Source: Bacteroidales bacterium
GTDB taxonomy: Bacteria; Bacteroidota; Bacteroidia; Bacteroidales; Bacteroidaceae
NCBI GenBank assembly: GCA_015060865.1
Contig: SUXS01000005.1
Span: 62,001 to 126,000, forward strand
Direction: 5' to 3'
Length of the DNA: 64,000 nt
In this document: piece after piece, positions 46,506-53,142 of the stretch
Position numbering within the stretch: position 1 is the first letter of the stretch
How the letters are laid out: every line of letters begins with the position of its first letter
The notes under the pieces: model-generated
What the model was told of the DNA's origin: nothing
Seen by the model: only the letters and a program-made list of their open reading frames with translations
Databases searched by the model: none
Program-made: the position numbers and the translations under genes

Positions 46506-46669
46506 GAGCAAGGATGAAGCAGTTCAGCCCGTAACACAAAGCCTACAGAAGACCTCTCTTCTTAACGCTTTATCCAGGCTATATGTAGTCATAATCATTA
46601 TGGCTACAACATTAGCACACTTTTTCGCGTTAAAACGTAGGATATTTACAAAAATACATGCGTAATGTC

Positions 46670-46700
46670 TTTGATCAATAAAATATTTCACTTATTTTTG
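46670..46700 (+). promoter_or_regulatory. promoter of the AAA ATPase gene
   Basis: TTTG at 46670-46673, 19-nt spacer, TATTTTTG at 46693-46700, 36 bases before the ATG. Confidence 0.75.
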
Positions 46701-46735
46701 TAGCAAAATTACAGATTTGAATAAAATATAGAATT

Positions 46736-48016
46736 ATGATACGAGATTTTTGGGTAAAGAACTACCTTTCCATTCGCGACAAGCAAGAGTTGAGTTTCTT
46801 GGCCAAAGGGCCTGCTTCGGAATTGGTGACAGAAGTCACCGAAGGCGTGTTCCTGTATAAGTTGGGTATTCTGTATGGCTCCAATGCCTCGGGTAAGTCC
46901 AATATGTTGATTGCCATGGACGAGATATTTCACATCTTGATACAGCCTCGATACGATACGACAAAAAAGGTGAGCGGTTGCATACCTTTCATCCTGACAA
47001 AAGATGAGCCAACAGAGATGCATGTGTCATTCTATGCCAATGGAATTAGATATGACTATGATGTTAGCTTCAATGAGAAGTGCATTCTAAGCGAAGTATT
47101 GAATTACTATCCCAACAAGTCGAAATCATTGTTCTATGAGCGCACGTTTGTTGGCGAGAATGTACAGGCAGATATCAAGTTCGGTCCAAGCCTTAAGCTC
47201 CAGCCCAAGACTCAGGACAGTATTCGCGAGCACACGTTGAACAACCATAGCGTACTTTCTGTATGTCGAAAGAACGCACTGACCGAAGATGTCGCCGCCT
47301 TCAAGGAACTCCACAATTGGATTATGGCCAACTACCACGATATTGATGGTGATGAAGAGAAGGGAGTTGTCGACACGCTGAAGGAGGCATACCTCATACC
47401 CAAGAAGCGTAAGTTCTACAACACCATGTTACAAAAGGCCGATTTGAATATCCTCGAATACCGCCCCGTGGTGGAAGACCGCCATATTCCCGCTGAGTTC
47501 CGTGAGCGCATCCTGAATGAAAATATTCCCGAAAAGGTGAAGGAGTCATTGCTTAAGCCCACGGCCGATACCATCGAATTTGTCAACCAATCCGCCGATG
47601 GCAACTTTGTGATACCTCTTCGCTGGCAATCCAAGGGCACCATCAAGTATATCCGCATTCTGGAGGCTCTGTACGATATGATAACTAGTCCCCACGTCTA
47701 TTTCCTCGACGAGTTGGGTGAAGACCTGCACAACGATCTGTTGTTTTATTACCTCAACGTCTTCATCTTCAATTCCGACAAGTCGCAACTTATCATCACC
47801 AGCCAAGAGACCACCCTTCTCTCTCAAGATCTCATCAATGAGAACCGAGGCGTAGTGTGGTTCGTGGAGAAGAATCGTGAGACCGCCTCGTCGGAATATT
47901 CTCGTGGCGACTCCTTCGGCTTGCATAAGAACCTCTCGCTTTACAACTCCTATCGCATAGGTCGCTTGGGAGCAAAGCCCGAGCTGGGTAGTATCTTTAT
48001 AAACTTGGAGGACTGA
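46736..48016 (+). CDS. AAA_15/RloA-type ATPase (putative defence ATPase)
   Basis: 426 residues. N-terminal FWVKNYLSIRDKQELSF is the SMC/ABC-like strand region that precedes Walker A GSNASGKSN (about 49-57). An ABC-like signature region is followed by Walker B VYFLDELGEDLHNDLL (about 321-336) and LIITSQETTLL (switch/His-loop equivalent). This matches the RloA/AbiLii-type ATPases of restriction-linked and abortive-infection loci. The usual partner RloB is absent; instead an Abi_2 gene converges on it with only 9 bases between the stops. Cytoplasmic. Function in phage defence is inferred. Confidence 0.82.
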   Translation: MIRDFWVKNYLSIRDKQELSFLAKGPASELVTEVTEGVFLYKLGILYGSNASGKSNMLIAMDEIFHILIQPRYDTTKKVSGCIPFILTKDEPTEMHVSFYANGIRYDYDVSFNEKCILSEVLNYYPNKSKSLFYERTFVGENVQADIKFGPSLKLQPKTQDSIREHTLNNHSVLSVCRKNALTEDVAAFKELHNWIMANYHDIDGDEEKGVVDTLKEAYLIPKKRKFYNTMLQKADLNILEYRPVVEDRHIPAEFRERILNENIPEKVKESLLKPTADTIEFVNQSADGNFVIPLRWQSKGTIKYIRILEALYDMITSPHVYFLDELGEDLHNDLLFYYLNVFIFNSDKSQLIITSQETTLLSQDLINENRGVVWFVEKNRETASSEYSRGDSFGLHKNLSLYNSYRIGRLGAKPELGSIFINLED

Positions 48017-48025
48017 TATGTTAAG

Positions 48026-48916
48026 TTATTTCCACAACGGTTCCTCTTCCCAATTCTTAGGGAATCCCATGACTGCAATATCTATCATTGGATATGTATG
48101 AAGCAAGGATTTCAAATCTTTCTTCAGTGTATTTTGTGGATGAACGACATCAACAAGATGCTTTAGGATGCAGAGGGTAAAGAAGATTCTTCCCTGTTGT
48201 ACCGATTCTGAGATCCATGGAGCATTCCAACGATTCATCAGCAGGGCGCGAATTGATAGTTTGCGATTCCACAATCTAGCATGATGGCAACACGCATTTC
48301 GCGTTACAGTGATAATGGTAAGCCACGAAGTAAATACAGGAACATTCAATCCAAAGTACCTTGCTATACTCTTTCGTATTTGGTTGCTGGCAATATTCTC
48401 ATACACACGCGTCAACACGCCGAAAGGCAATATTTCCGCCAGCATCCATGAAGGTGGATATGGGTCTGTATATGTATCTTTGAAATGCTTAATAAATTCT
48501 TCTCGTGTCGTTTGCAATTCCTTATCAATCAGCTGCAATGTTCTTTGGAATTTATCCGCATGTGCATATGTTTCAGCAGAAGTCATCCAAAACGGATTGC
48601 CGGTATCTCTGCTAGTTATGTTCACGATAGCACTACGCACGGCAATCTCAATTCTTTCTATCTGGTCAAAGATTAACAACCGCAGGTGTCGATCAAAAGC
48701 ATAGATGCTCATCGCCTGCTCAAAAGAGGTACCCTCCTTGAACACATGTTCAGTTTTAGGTAGACGAAGGAACGGATGTAGATAAGCAGACAGGCGATAG
48801 TACCCAATTGAACGGAGAGCTTGCAATGCCAACTCCTTTTTCTCTATGACAAGGCCTCGTTCCATCAGCAGGGTCACCAACTCCTCAGGAGCACTATATC
48901 GTTTTTCGTAACGCAT
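48026..48916 (-). CDS. Abi_2 (AbiD/AbiF-type) HEPN abortive-infection protein
   Basis: 296 residues from the ATG at 48916 (MRYEKRYSAPEELVTLLMER). A longer frame reaching 49018 runs through the leader hairpin and promoter and is rejected. Family motifs: LRSIGYYRLSAYLHPFL (about 37-53), IYAFDRHLRLLIFDQIERIEIAVRS (split here), PSWMLAEILPFGVLTRVYEN, and the HEPN-type RNase motif RNACCHHARLWNRKL (R-x4-6-H). These proteins are linked to abortive infection and probably cleave RNA. Its start codon lies within the stem of a leader hairpin. It is convergent with the AAA ATPase. Confidence 0.85.
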   Translation of the reverse strand: MRYEKRYSAPEELVTLLMERGLVIEKKELALQALRSIGYYRLSAYLHPFLRLPKTEHVFKEGTSFEQAMSIYAFDRHLRLLIFDQIERIEIAVRSAIVNITSRDTGNPFWMTSAETYAHADKFQRTLQLIDKELQTTREEFIKHFKDTYTDPYPPSWMLAEILPFGVLTRVYENIASNQIRKSIARYFGLNVPVFTSWLTIITVTRNACCHHARLWNRKLSIRALLMNRWNAPWISESVQQGRIFFTLCILKHLVDVVHPQNTLKKDLKSLLHTYPMIDIAVMGFPKNWEEEPLWK

Positions 48917-48979
48917 GGTATATAAAAAAACGACCCGCCGATTTAAGCATTGTAAAGAGGCTTGGCGGGTTCTTGCGTT
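48910..48979 (-). promoter_or_regulatory. terminator-like leader hairpin that overlaps the Abi start codon
   Basis: On the minus strand the mRNA should begin near 48975. ACCCGCC (48970-48964) pairs with GGCGGGT (48939-48933) and is followed by CGTTTTTTT, an intrinsic-terminator shape. An outer helix AACGCA (48979-48974)/TGCGTT (48915-48910) takes in the last two bases of the ATG at 48916-48914. Either arrangement would keep the Abi gene silent by default. The same leader recurs as a relic at 39878-39950. Confidence 0.6.
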
Positions 48980-48980
48980 G

Positions 48981-49012
48981 CAAAGGTAGTGCAAATCGAA
49001 TGAATCTGCAAA
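48981..49012 (-). promoter_or_regulatory. promoter of the Abi_2 gene
   Basis: Minus strand: TTTG (49012-49009), 20-nt spacer, TACCTTTG (48988-48981). Perfect match. Confidence 0.75.
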
Positions 49013-49049
49013 TATCAAAGGATAAAATGCGCAAAAAGTTTAGTTTTTC

Positions 49050-49270
49050 TTCATTTCGCATCAAATTTCTGTGCAAGAATTTCGTAGCATAATGTAAGGC
49101 AAACCCTGCGGTTTGATTACATGGTGTTGAAAACGGAAGTACTCATTTACAAACTTAAAAACTCAAAAACTTTAAAACTCACGTCCACGCTTACTATTTG
49201 TATTTCCCTAATCGCTCATGGCTGCGTTCTTTTTGTTCGCCTTGGAGATTGGGCGGATTGAGGGCAAGGA
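49050..49270 (+). repeat. island intergenic repeat, copy 4
   Basis: TCTGTGCAAGAATTTCGTAG, hairpin GCAAACC-CTGC-GGTTTGA (49099-49116), TTACATGGTGTTGAAAACGG, then TTTCCCTAATCGCTCATGGC and GGAGATTGGGCGGATTGAGG, which merges into the 640-bp duplication. Confidence 0.75.
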
Positions 49271-49314
49271 TGAGGCATTAGGAAGGCCTTATGAAGTAAC
49301 TTTTCATGCAAATG

Positions 49315-49345
49315 TTTGTTGGATAAAAACAAATCGCTAACTTTG
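49315..49345 (+). promoter_or_regulatory. promoter of DUF3791-like pair, copy 2
   Basis: TTTG at 49315-49318, 19-nt spacer, TAACTTTG at 49338-49345; identical to copy 1. Confidence 0.8.
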
Positions 49346-49366
49346 TGCAATAAACTTTGGCACTAT

Positions 49367-49606
49367 ATGGAGCAAATCAGAAGAATTCCTAAGAATCAGG
49401 TCATCATGTCCTTCGTGGCTACCAGCATCGAGACCACTGCCCGCTATCTGGGGGTCAGCTATAGCGACGTGTTTCATCGTATGGAGCGCTTGGGGATGAT
49501 AGATGATTACATCCTGCCCAACTACGAGCCGCTGCATAGCGAGAGCCGCGACGTGCTGGCACAGCGTATGGTTGAGTGCCTTAACAATTGGGAGGCAAAG
49601 CTATGA
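49367..49606 (+). CDS. small DUF3791-like protein A, copy 2
   Basis: 79 residues, differing from copy 1 only near the N-terminus (MEQIRRIPKN here, MEQLRKIPKN there). Same DUF3791-like pattern and same ATGA overlap with protein B. Near-identity with both proteins intact suggests recent duplication or gene conversion. Function unknown. Confidence 0.7.
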   Translation: MEQIRRIPKNQVIMSFVATSIETTARYLGVSYSDVFHRMERLGMIDDYILPNYEPLHSESRDVLAQRMVECLNNWEAKL

Positions 49607-49854
49607 GTGAGGTTGTCGGATATGGCATTGACACCAAGTCGCCCATAATACAAGAAATCATTATGAGCAATCGCATCGGTGCCATATCTGTCATTCTTGC
49701 CGAGCGGCTGTGCATCACCGACATACAGGCCTTGAAGCTATTCTATGCAAGCCAAACATGTGCCCATCTTCACGACAAGTCTACAGGACTCTACCTTTAT
49801 GGCGACCACTACATCGCCGATGAGTATATGCGTGAGATGGAGGATAGGCAGTAA
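49603..49854 (+). CDS. small DUF3791-partner protein B, copy 2
   Basis: 83 residues; two differences from copy 1 are visible (MSEVVGYG for MSEVIGYG, and MEDRQ for MEGRQ at the end). Starts in the ATGA overlap with protein A. Function unknown. Confidence 0.65.
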   Translation: MSEVVGYGIDTKSPIIQEIIMSNRIGAISVILAERLCITDIQALKLFYASQTCAHLHDKSTGLYLYGDHYIADEYMREMEDRQ

Positions 49855-49964
49855 TATGTTGCGCAAAAAGTTTAGTTTTTCTTCATTCCGCGTCAAATTT
49901 CTGTACAAAGTTTGTGCAAGCCGAACGGGAATGCAAATTCATTTGTGATTTCCTGAGGCGCAGC

Positions 49965-50200
49965 CAAACTTCTACTTGTGCGAGCACAAGTTAAAAATTT
50001 TGTAGCATAATGTAAGGCAAACCCTGCGGTTTGCTTGCATGGTATTGAAATCGGAAGTATAGACTTCTTCGCTATCGTGGCAGATCGTTATCGGTTCCCT
50101 ATTTCTTACTGACGCTTTGCATTTTCCTAATCGCTCATGGCTGCGTTCTTTTCACTGGCCTTGGGGATTGGGCGGGAAGAGGGGAAAAGATGAGGCGGTA
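49965..50200 (+). repeat. island intergenic repeat, copy 5
   Basis: TTTTGTAGCATAATGTAAGG, hairpin GCAAACC-CTGC-GGTTTGC (50017-50034), ATGGTATTGAAATCGGAAGT, ATAGACTTCTTCG, CGGTTCCCTATTTCTTACTG and TTTTCCTAATCGCTCATGGC...GGGGATTGGGCGGGAAGAG. It is the best match to copy 1 over its whole length and marks the right end of the cassette-like island. Confidence 0.75.
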
Positions 50201-50241
50201 GAGGGATTGCACCAATATTAAGGCTGTAACAGGATAGCTGT

Positions 50242-50355
50242 TTATTTTGGAGTTAGTCGACTACAAATCAACATCAAGATGAAATAAAAGAGGCCAAGAA
50301 AGAGGGCGTTACCCATCATGGATAATGCCCTTGCAATAATCTGATAAATATTCAT
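50242..50355 (-). CDS. 37-residue single-membrane-span peptide overlapping the SecB-like gene
   Basis: The ATG at 50355-50353 overlaps the stop of the SecB-like gene by 4 bases (ATGA), so translation is probably coupled. The peptide starts MNIYQIIARALSMMGN, has a hydrophobic stretch ALFLGLFYFILMLI (about 17-30) and ends CSRLTPK. A short N-terminal region, one membrane span and a positively charged tail recall small membrane toxins or accessory peptides. It is too short for routine gene calling and I do not recognise a family. Support is the exact 4-base overlap, membrane-like composition and position as fourth gene of a toxin-antitoxin-chaperone-like operon. Confidence 0.5.
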   Translation of the reverse strand: MNIYQIIARALSMMGNALFLGLFYFILMLICSRLTPK

Positions 50356-50762
50356 TGTTCAATCGTAAGATCGCCTTCCACCATTCCAGAAACGTCTAAT
50401 GGCGGAATAATAATGTGATTAAACGGAGTTCCCTCTGTCCGACAATGCAATATTCCTCTTGCCGTGCCTACGGTTTGCACGACAAAATACTCCACTATAC
50501 CTTTAGGAACAACGATATTTCCACCCTTTACGAAAGTATTCCAGTCTTCCTCGTGAATCTGGAACTCACAACAGACGTCAAGCATCATTATCTTTTCTTC
50601 TGAGGAACTGAATGTAAACATCATGTTAACAGCCAAACGCTTCCATTCAATAGAATACTTTATTCCTAACTTAGTCTCCAGACGTATATTCTCTTGTTTC
50701 AGATTGTCAGTAAGTATAGCAAACTGATTTACATTTATTCTAAACATTCTAAACCGTACCAT
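50352..50762 (-). CDS. SecB-like chaperone (putative TAC chaperone)
   Basis: 136 residues from the ATG at 50762; an earlier TTG overlaps the antitoxin stop. The body is beta-rich (RLETKLGIKYSIEWKRLAVN, KIMMLDVCCEFQIHEEDW) followed by VVPKGIVEYFVVQTVGTARG and EGTPFNHIIIPPLDV. This parallels the end of SecB, where a helix (FPYARECITSMVSRGTF) precedes a P-V-N-F strand. SecB-like proteins that follow a HigB-HigA pair form toxin-antitoxin-chaperone (TAC) systems, in which the chaperone folds and protects the antitoxin. Assignment is from fold pattern and operon position, not from a search. It overlaps a 37-residue peptide gene by 4 bases. Confidence 0.55.
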   Translation of the reverse strand: MVRFRMFRINVNQFAILTDNLKQENIRLETKLGIKYSIEWKRLAVNMMFTFSSSEEKIMMLDVCCEFQIHEEDWNTFVKGGNIVVPKGIVEYFVVQTVGTARGILHCRTEGTPFNHIIIPPLDVSGMVEGDLTIEQ

Positions 50763-50764
50763 AA

Positions 50765-51151
50765 TCAAGCTGCATTAGGTTTTGGACATGGACATAACAC
50801 AAAAAAATCTTTATCAGTATTCATGCTGTCTACAGTTTTTGAAACCGCCATTGTATATTCGTTCCTAAACCATTTTTTAGAATCATCCTCATCGTAAGCA
50901 TCAATAGGAATAAATTCGATTCTAGGTATATACCCAAGAGCAAGAGACAACTCTACAATTTTCGACAACTTATGATCATAATCTCCACTCAGGAGTTGAG
51001 TTACGTACCCTTTAGACACTCCCAAATGTTCAGCCAATTGCGTACGATTTTTGTTTGTATTTTCCATGAACCGATACGCGCAGTTATAAAGGGCTAATTG
51101 AATCTTAGCTATCCAATAACCCGAAGTTCTCAAAACGTCTTTTCTATCCAT
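50765..51151 (-). CDS. XRE-type HTH antitoxin with C-terminal extension
   Basis: 128 residues. Central HTH about 35-75 (NRTQLAEHLGVSKGYVTQLL, SKIVELSLALGYIPRIEFI). An unusually long tail of about 45 residues follows (DAYDEDDSKKWFRNEYTMAV, DKDFFVLCPCPKPNAA). In TAC systems the antitoxin tail is the chaperone-addiction segment bound by SecB; this tail is a good candidate. It starts 2 bases after the toxin stop and is followed directly by the SecB-like gene, so the three are one operon. Likely represses its own promoter, as is usual for HigA-type antitoxins. Confidence 0.75.
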   Translation of the reverse strand: MDRKDVLRTSGYWIAKIQLALYNCAYRFMENTNKNRTQLAEHLGVSKGYVTQLLSGDYDHKLSKIVELSLALGYIPRIEFIPIDAYDEDDSKKWFRNEYTMAVSKTVDSMNTDKDFFVLCPCPKPNAA

Positions 51152-51153
51152 AG

Positions 51154-51537
51154 CTACTCTTTTATTTCGGGGAAGTTCTTAATTCTTTTCTTTAAAATAG
51201 AAATATCATTCTTTTGATCATCCTTATAACCTCCCATTACTACATAAATATTAGGTTTTTGCTTTATTACATATACCCTCAATGGTTTCTTCTTAAATTC
51301 AAAAACATCCGACCTGTTTAGTCCCTTAATGTTTCTAAACTTCTCTTTAGGAATGAGTTGAGCTCCGAGCTCATCCATGTATGTAATTATTGCTGCCATT
51401 TTATTACAATATCTAACATCATCGACTACCTCTTCGTAAAACTCATCGAAATAACATTTTTCGTCTACATATAGTTTATAATATGTATACTCTTCGTTAT
51501 TCACTATTTCCAACGGTTCTTCTCTATACTCAGGCAT
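51154..51537 (-). CDS. RelE/HigB-like toxin
   Basis: 127 residues from the ATG at 51537; a longer frame from a TTG at 51591 would overlap the -7 box. N-terminal half acidic/aromatic (EEYTYYKLYVDEKCYFDEFY). C-terminal half has the RelE/HigB/Gp49 pattern: FRNIKGLNRSDVFEFKKKPL, RVYVIKQKPNIYVVMGGYKD, then KNDISILKKRIKNF (compare R-x-Y/F...I-x-LL-x-G-F-x-K-K in HigB). Such toxins cleave mRNA on the ribosome. First gene of the toxin-antitoxin-chaperone-like operon. Confidence 0.65.
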   Translation of the reverse strand: MPEYREEPLEIVNNEEYTYYKLYVDEKCYFDEFYEEVVDDVRYCNKMAAIITYMDELGAQLIPKEKFRNIKGLNRSDVFEFKKKPLRVYVIKQKPNIYVVMGGYKDDQKNDISILKKRIKNFPEIKE

Positions 51538-51569
51538 AGCGCAAAGTTTAGCTATAACTAAATCTTTGG

Positions 51570-51577
51570 CAAAAGTA
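51570..51577 (-). promoter_or_regulatory. -7 box of the TAC-like operon
   Basis: TACTTTTG on the minus strand, 33 bases upstream of the toxin ATG; no clear TTTG at the right -33 distance. A second TAAACTTTG string lies between it and the ATG. Confidence 0.45.
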
Positions 51578-51681
51578 AATATTGTTGGCAAAAATAAACA
51601 TTGAAAAAGCTATTTTTTTTATTCTATTTGGAACAAATAAGTGCTTTTTAAACACGAAAAGACTGAATTACCCACAAATTG

Positions 51682-51840
51682 CTATATCTGATATAGCAAT
51701 TTACGTTCAATTGGCTTAATCATCTTCTCAATGAATTTGATTTCGTCTTCGGTTAGATTGTACTTTGTGTATAGTTGTTTGCCTATTTCTCGGACCGGTT
51801 TGTTCCAATCAATATAGCTTTGATAGTAGTATTGAATCAA
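51682..51840 (-). pseudogene. C-terminal fragment of a restriction-modification methylase
   Basis: An open stretch of 52 codons with no start, cut upstream by TGA (51843-51841). It reads YYYQSYIDWNKPVREIGKQL, then YTKYNLTEDEIKFIEKMIKP before the stop. This NLTxEEIxFIEKMIKP ending is the usual C-terminus of many site-specific adenine methylases and restriction enzymes. The rest of the gene is gone. It lies between the TAC-like operon and the IF2_N-like gene and shows that an earlier R-M gene occupied the locus. Confidence 0.65.
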
Positions 51841-51875
51841 TCAGAAACTTAACAGATGAAAGATTGATAGAAAAA

Positions 51876-52316
51876 CTATTTCTTATTCATACCACCAAAT
51901 GGGACACTTACAATGCGGGCATATTTTCCCATATTCGGAAACATACCACCTCTTTTATCTCTACATTGGCGACGGGTCTTTTCTTTAAGTTTCTCTTTTC
52001 TTATTTTTAGGTCTGCTGCTGATTTCAACCCTAATTCGTGAAAACTTTTAGGATTAGCCTTATCCGCTTCTAAAAACTCCAGTTCTTCTTCTGTAAACGG
52101 TTCCGCTTTTGTTTTATTCTTACGGGGTGGAGTTATCTTCATGGCAACATTATGTACAACTTTGTCCCTATAAAACTCTTCAGATAAGGCCACATATTGT
52201 TCATCGCTAATCTTTTCATTAGGGGACACAATGACACCGAATCTTTTCTTCAGAAAGTTCGCAGCAGTGCTAAAGCCTATATTGAGTTCTTTAGTTACTT
52301 GGTTAAGTCGTGGCAT
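51876..52316 (-). CDS. small IF-2 N-domain-like protein with PxGGxNKK tail
   Basis: 146 residues. Residues 3-48 (RLNQVTKELNIGFSTAANFL, KKRFGVIVSPNEKISDEQY) closely resemble the N-terminal module of Bacteroidetes translation initiation factor IF-2. A Lys/Glu-rich middle (about 70-120) is followed by a tail YARIVSVPFGGMNKK. The neighbouring 231-residue protein ends in a matching tail (SAKIMYIPSGGQNKKY), although the bodies are unrelated. I know no function for either. They lie between an R-M system and a TA-type operon, all on the same strand. Confidence 0.7.
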   Translation of the reverse strand: MPRLNQVTKELNIGFSTAANFLKKRFGVIVSPNEKISDEQYVALSEEFYRDKVVHNVAMKITPPRKNKTKAEPFTEEELEFLEADKANPKSFHELGLKSAADLKIRKEKLKEKTRRQCRDKRGGMFPNMGKYARIVSVPFGGMNKK

Positions 52317-52367
52317 AGAAATAATTATCTTTTTTCTGGAGTATTATTACCTCAGTATTCTCTAAAT

Positions 52368-53063
52368 CTAATATTTTTTATTTTGCCCACCAGATGGAAT
52401 ATACATTATCTTTGCTGACGGTCCTCTGTCCAACATCTCTTTATCTAAATCTTGTTGTCGCTGCATTTTTTTGTAAGCTCCAAAAAAGTGAGTAAGTTTT
52501 ATTCTCTCTATTAATTCATTCAATTGTCTTCGAAGATATATATAAACACTAGTATCTGTTGCCATACAATTTGCATGTTCTATAAGATTACGTGCTTCTT
52601 GAATAGAAGTGACATTTCCTTCTTGAATAAAAGCATCAACCTCCTCTTTGAGCTTGAAATGAGGATAAGATTTCTTTTGTATAGGTCGAGCTTCTTCCCG
52701 TTTTCTCTTTGCTTCCAGTTCGGCCCTCTTCTTTAATATTTTCTCTTGTACTTTCTTGTCGTTAGAATCAAGGTGATAACTCTTGACTTTCTTTGCTGGA
52801 ATTGGAACAAGTACATTCTGCACACTAATAATACCCTTCTTGGCACTTGTTTTAGGAGCAATGTTCGGCGAATAGGTTTTCTTTGGCAACTGTTTCAGTA
52901 AGTCCTTTAGGTAGATTTGCAGCTTTACCTTTCGTATTTTATACAATATGGCTACCTCTAATTCAGCAGAATAAGTACAGCCTTTGCTCTTAAGTTCCTC
53001 AAATAATGCGATAATCTTTTCTTCGGTATTTAGAGGTTCGTATTTTTCGGGTATAGTTATCAT
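52368..53063 (-). CDS. unknown basic protein sharing the PxGGxNKK tail
   Basis: 231 residues from the ATG at 53063 (MITIPEKYEPLNTEEKIIAL); a longer frame to 53123 would include the -7 box. N-terminal helical region (about 1-65, EEKIIALFEELKSKGCTYSA, EVAILYKIRKVKLQIYLKDL) that could be a winged or KfrA-like helix set, a basic coiled segment (EKILKKRAELEAKRKREEAR), a second helical region (about 135-215) and the tail SAKIMYIPSGGQNKKY. No family recognised. It is followed 51 bases later by the IF2_N-like gene with the same tail, so the two probably act together. Confidence 0.7.
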   Translation of the reverse strand: MITIPEKYEPLNTEEKIIALFEELKSKGCTYSAELEVAILYKIRKVKLQIYLKDLLKQLPKKTYSPNIAPKTSAKKGIISVQNVLVPIPAKKVKSYHLDSNDKKVQEKILKKRAELEAKRKREEARPIQKKSYPHFKLKEEVDAFIQEGNVTSIQEARNLIEHANCMATDTSVYIYLRRQLNELIERIKLTHFFGAYKKMQRQQDLDKEMLDRGPSAKIMYIPSGGQNKKY

Positions 53064-53088
53064 CTGTTCAGATTTTAGAAAGCCACGA

Positions 53089-53096
53089 CAAAGGTA
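53089..53096 (-). promoter_or_regulatory. -7 box upstream of the tail-sharing pair
   Basis: TACCTTTG on the minus strand, 26 bases upstream of the ATG at 53063. -33 poor. Confidence 0.45.
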
Positions 53097-53142
53097 TAAA
53101 ACATTTTCCGTACATCCTATCAATTTTACAATTACGAATCAG

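Larger units (their letters stand above)
49204..49852 (+). repeat. about 640-bp direct duplication, copy 2
   Basis: Partner of 39212-39860, same orientation. After the second stop codon the flanks diverge completely. Confidence 0.85.

Noticed and set aside
48917-49018. Upstream extension of the Abi_2 frame
   Set aside because: It would translate through the leader hairpin and promoter; the 34 extra residues have no family similarity, and the ATG at 48916 fits.
39055-50200. Integron attC array
   Set aside because: The repeats are spaced like cassettes, but they are long (150-200 bp), lack attC R-box architecture as far as I can see, have promoters next to them, and no integrase is in the window.
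51538-51591. Upstream TTG start for the RelE/HigB-like toxin
   Set aside because: It overlaps the TACTTTTG -7 box; the ATG at 51537 is favoured.
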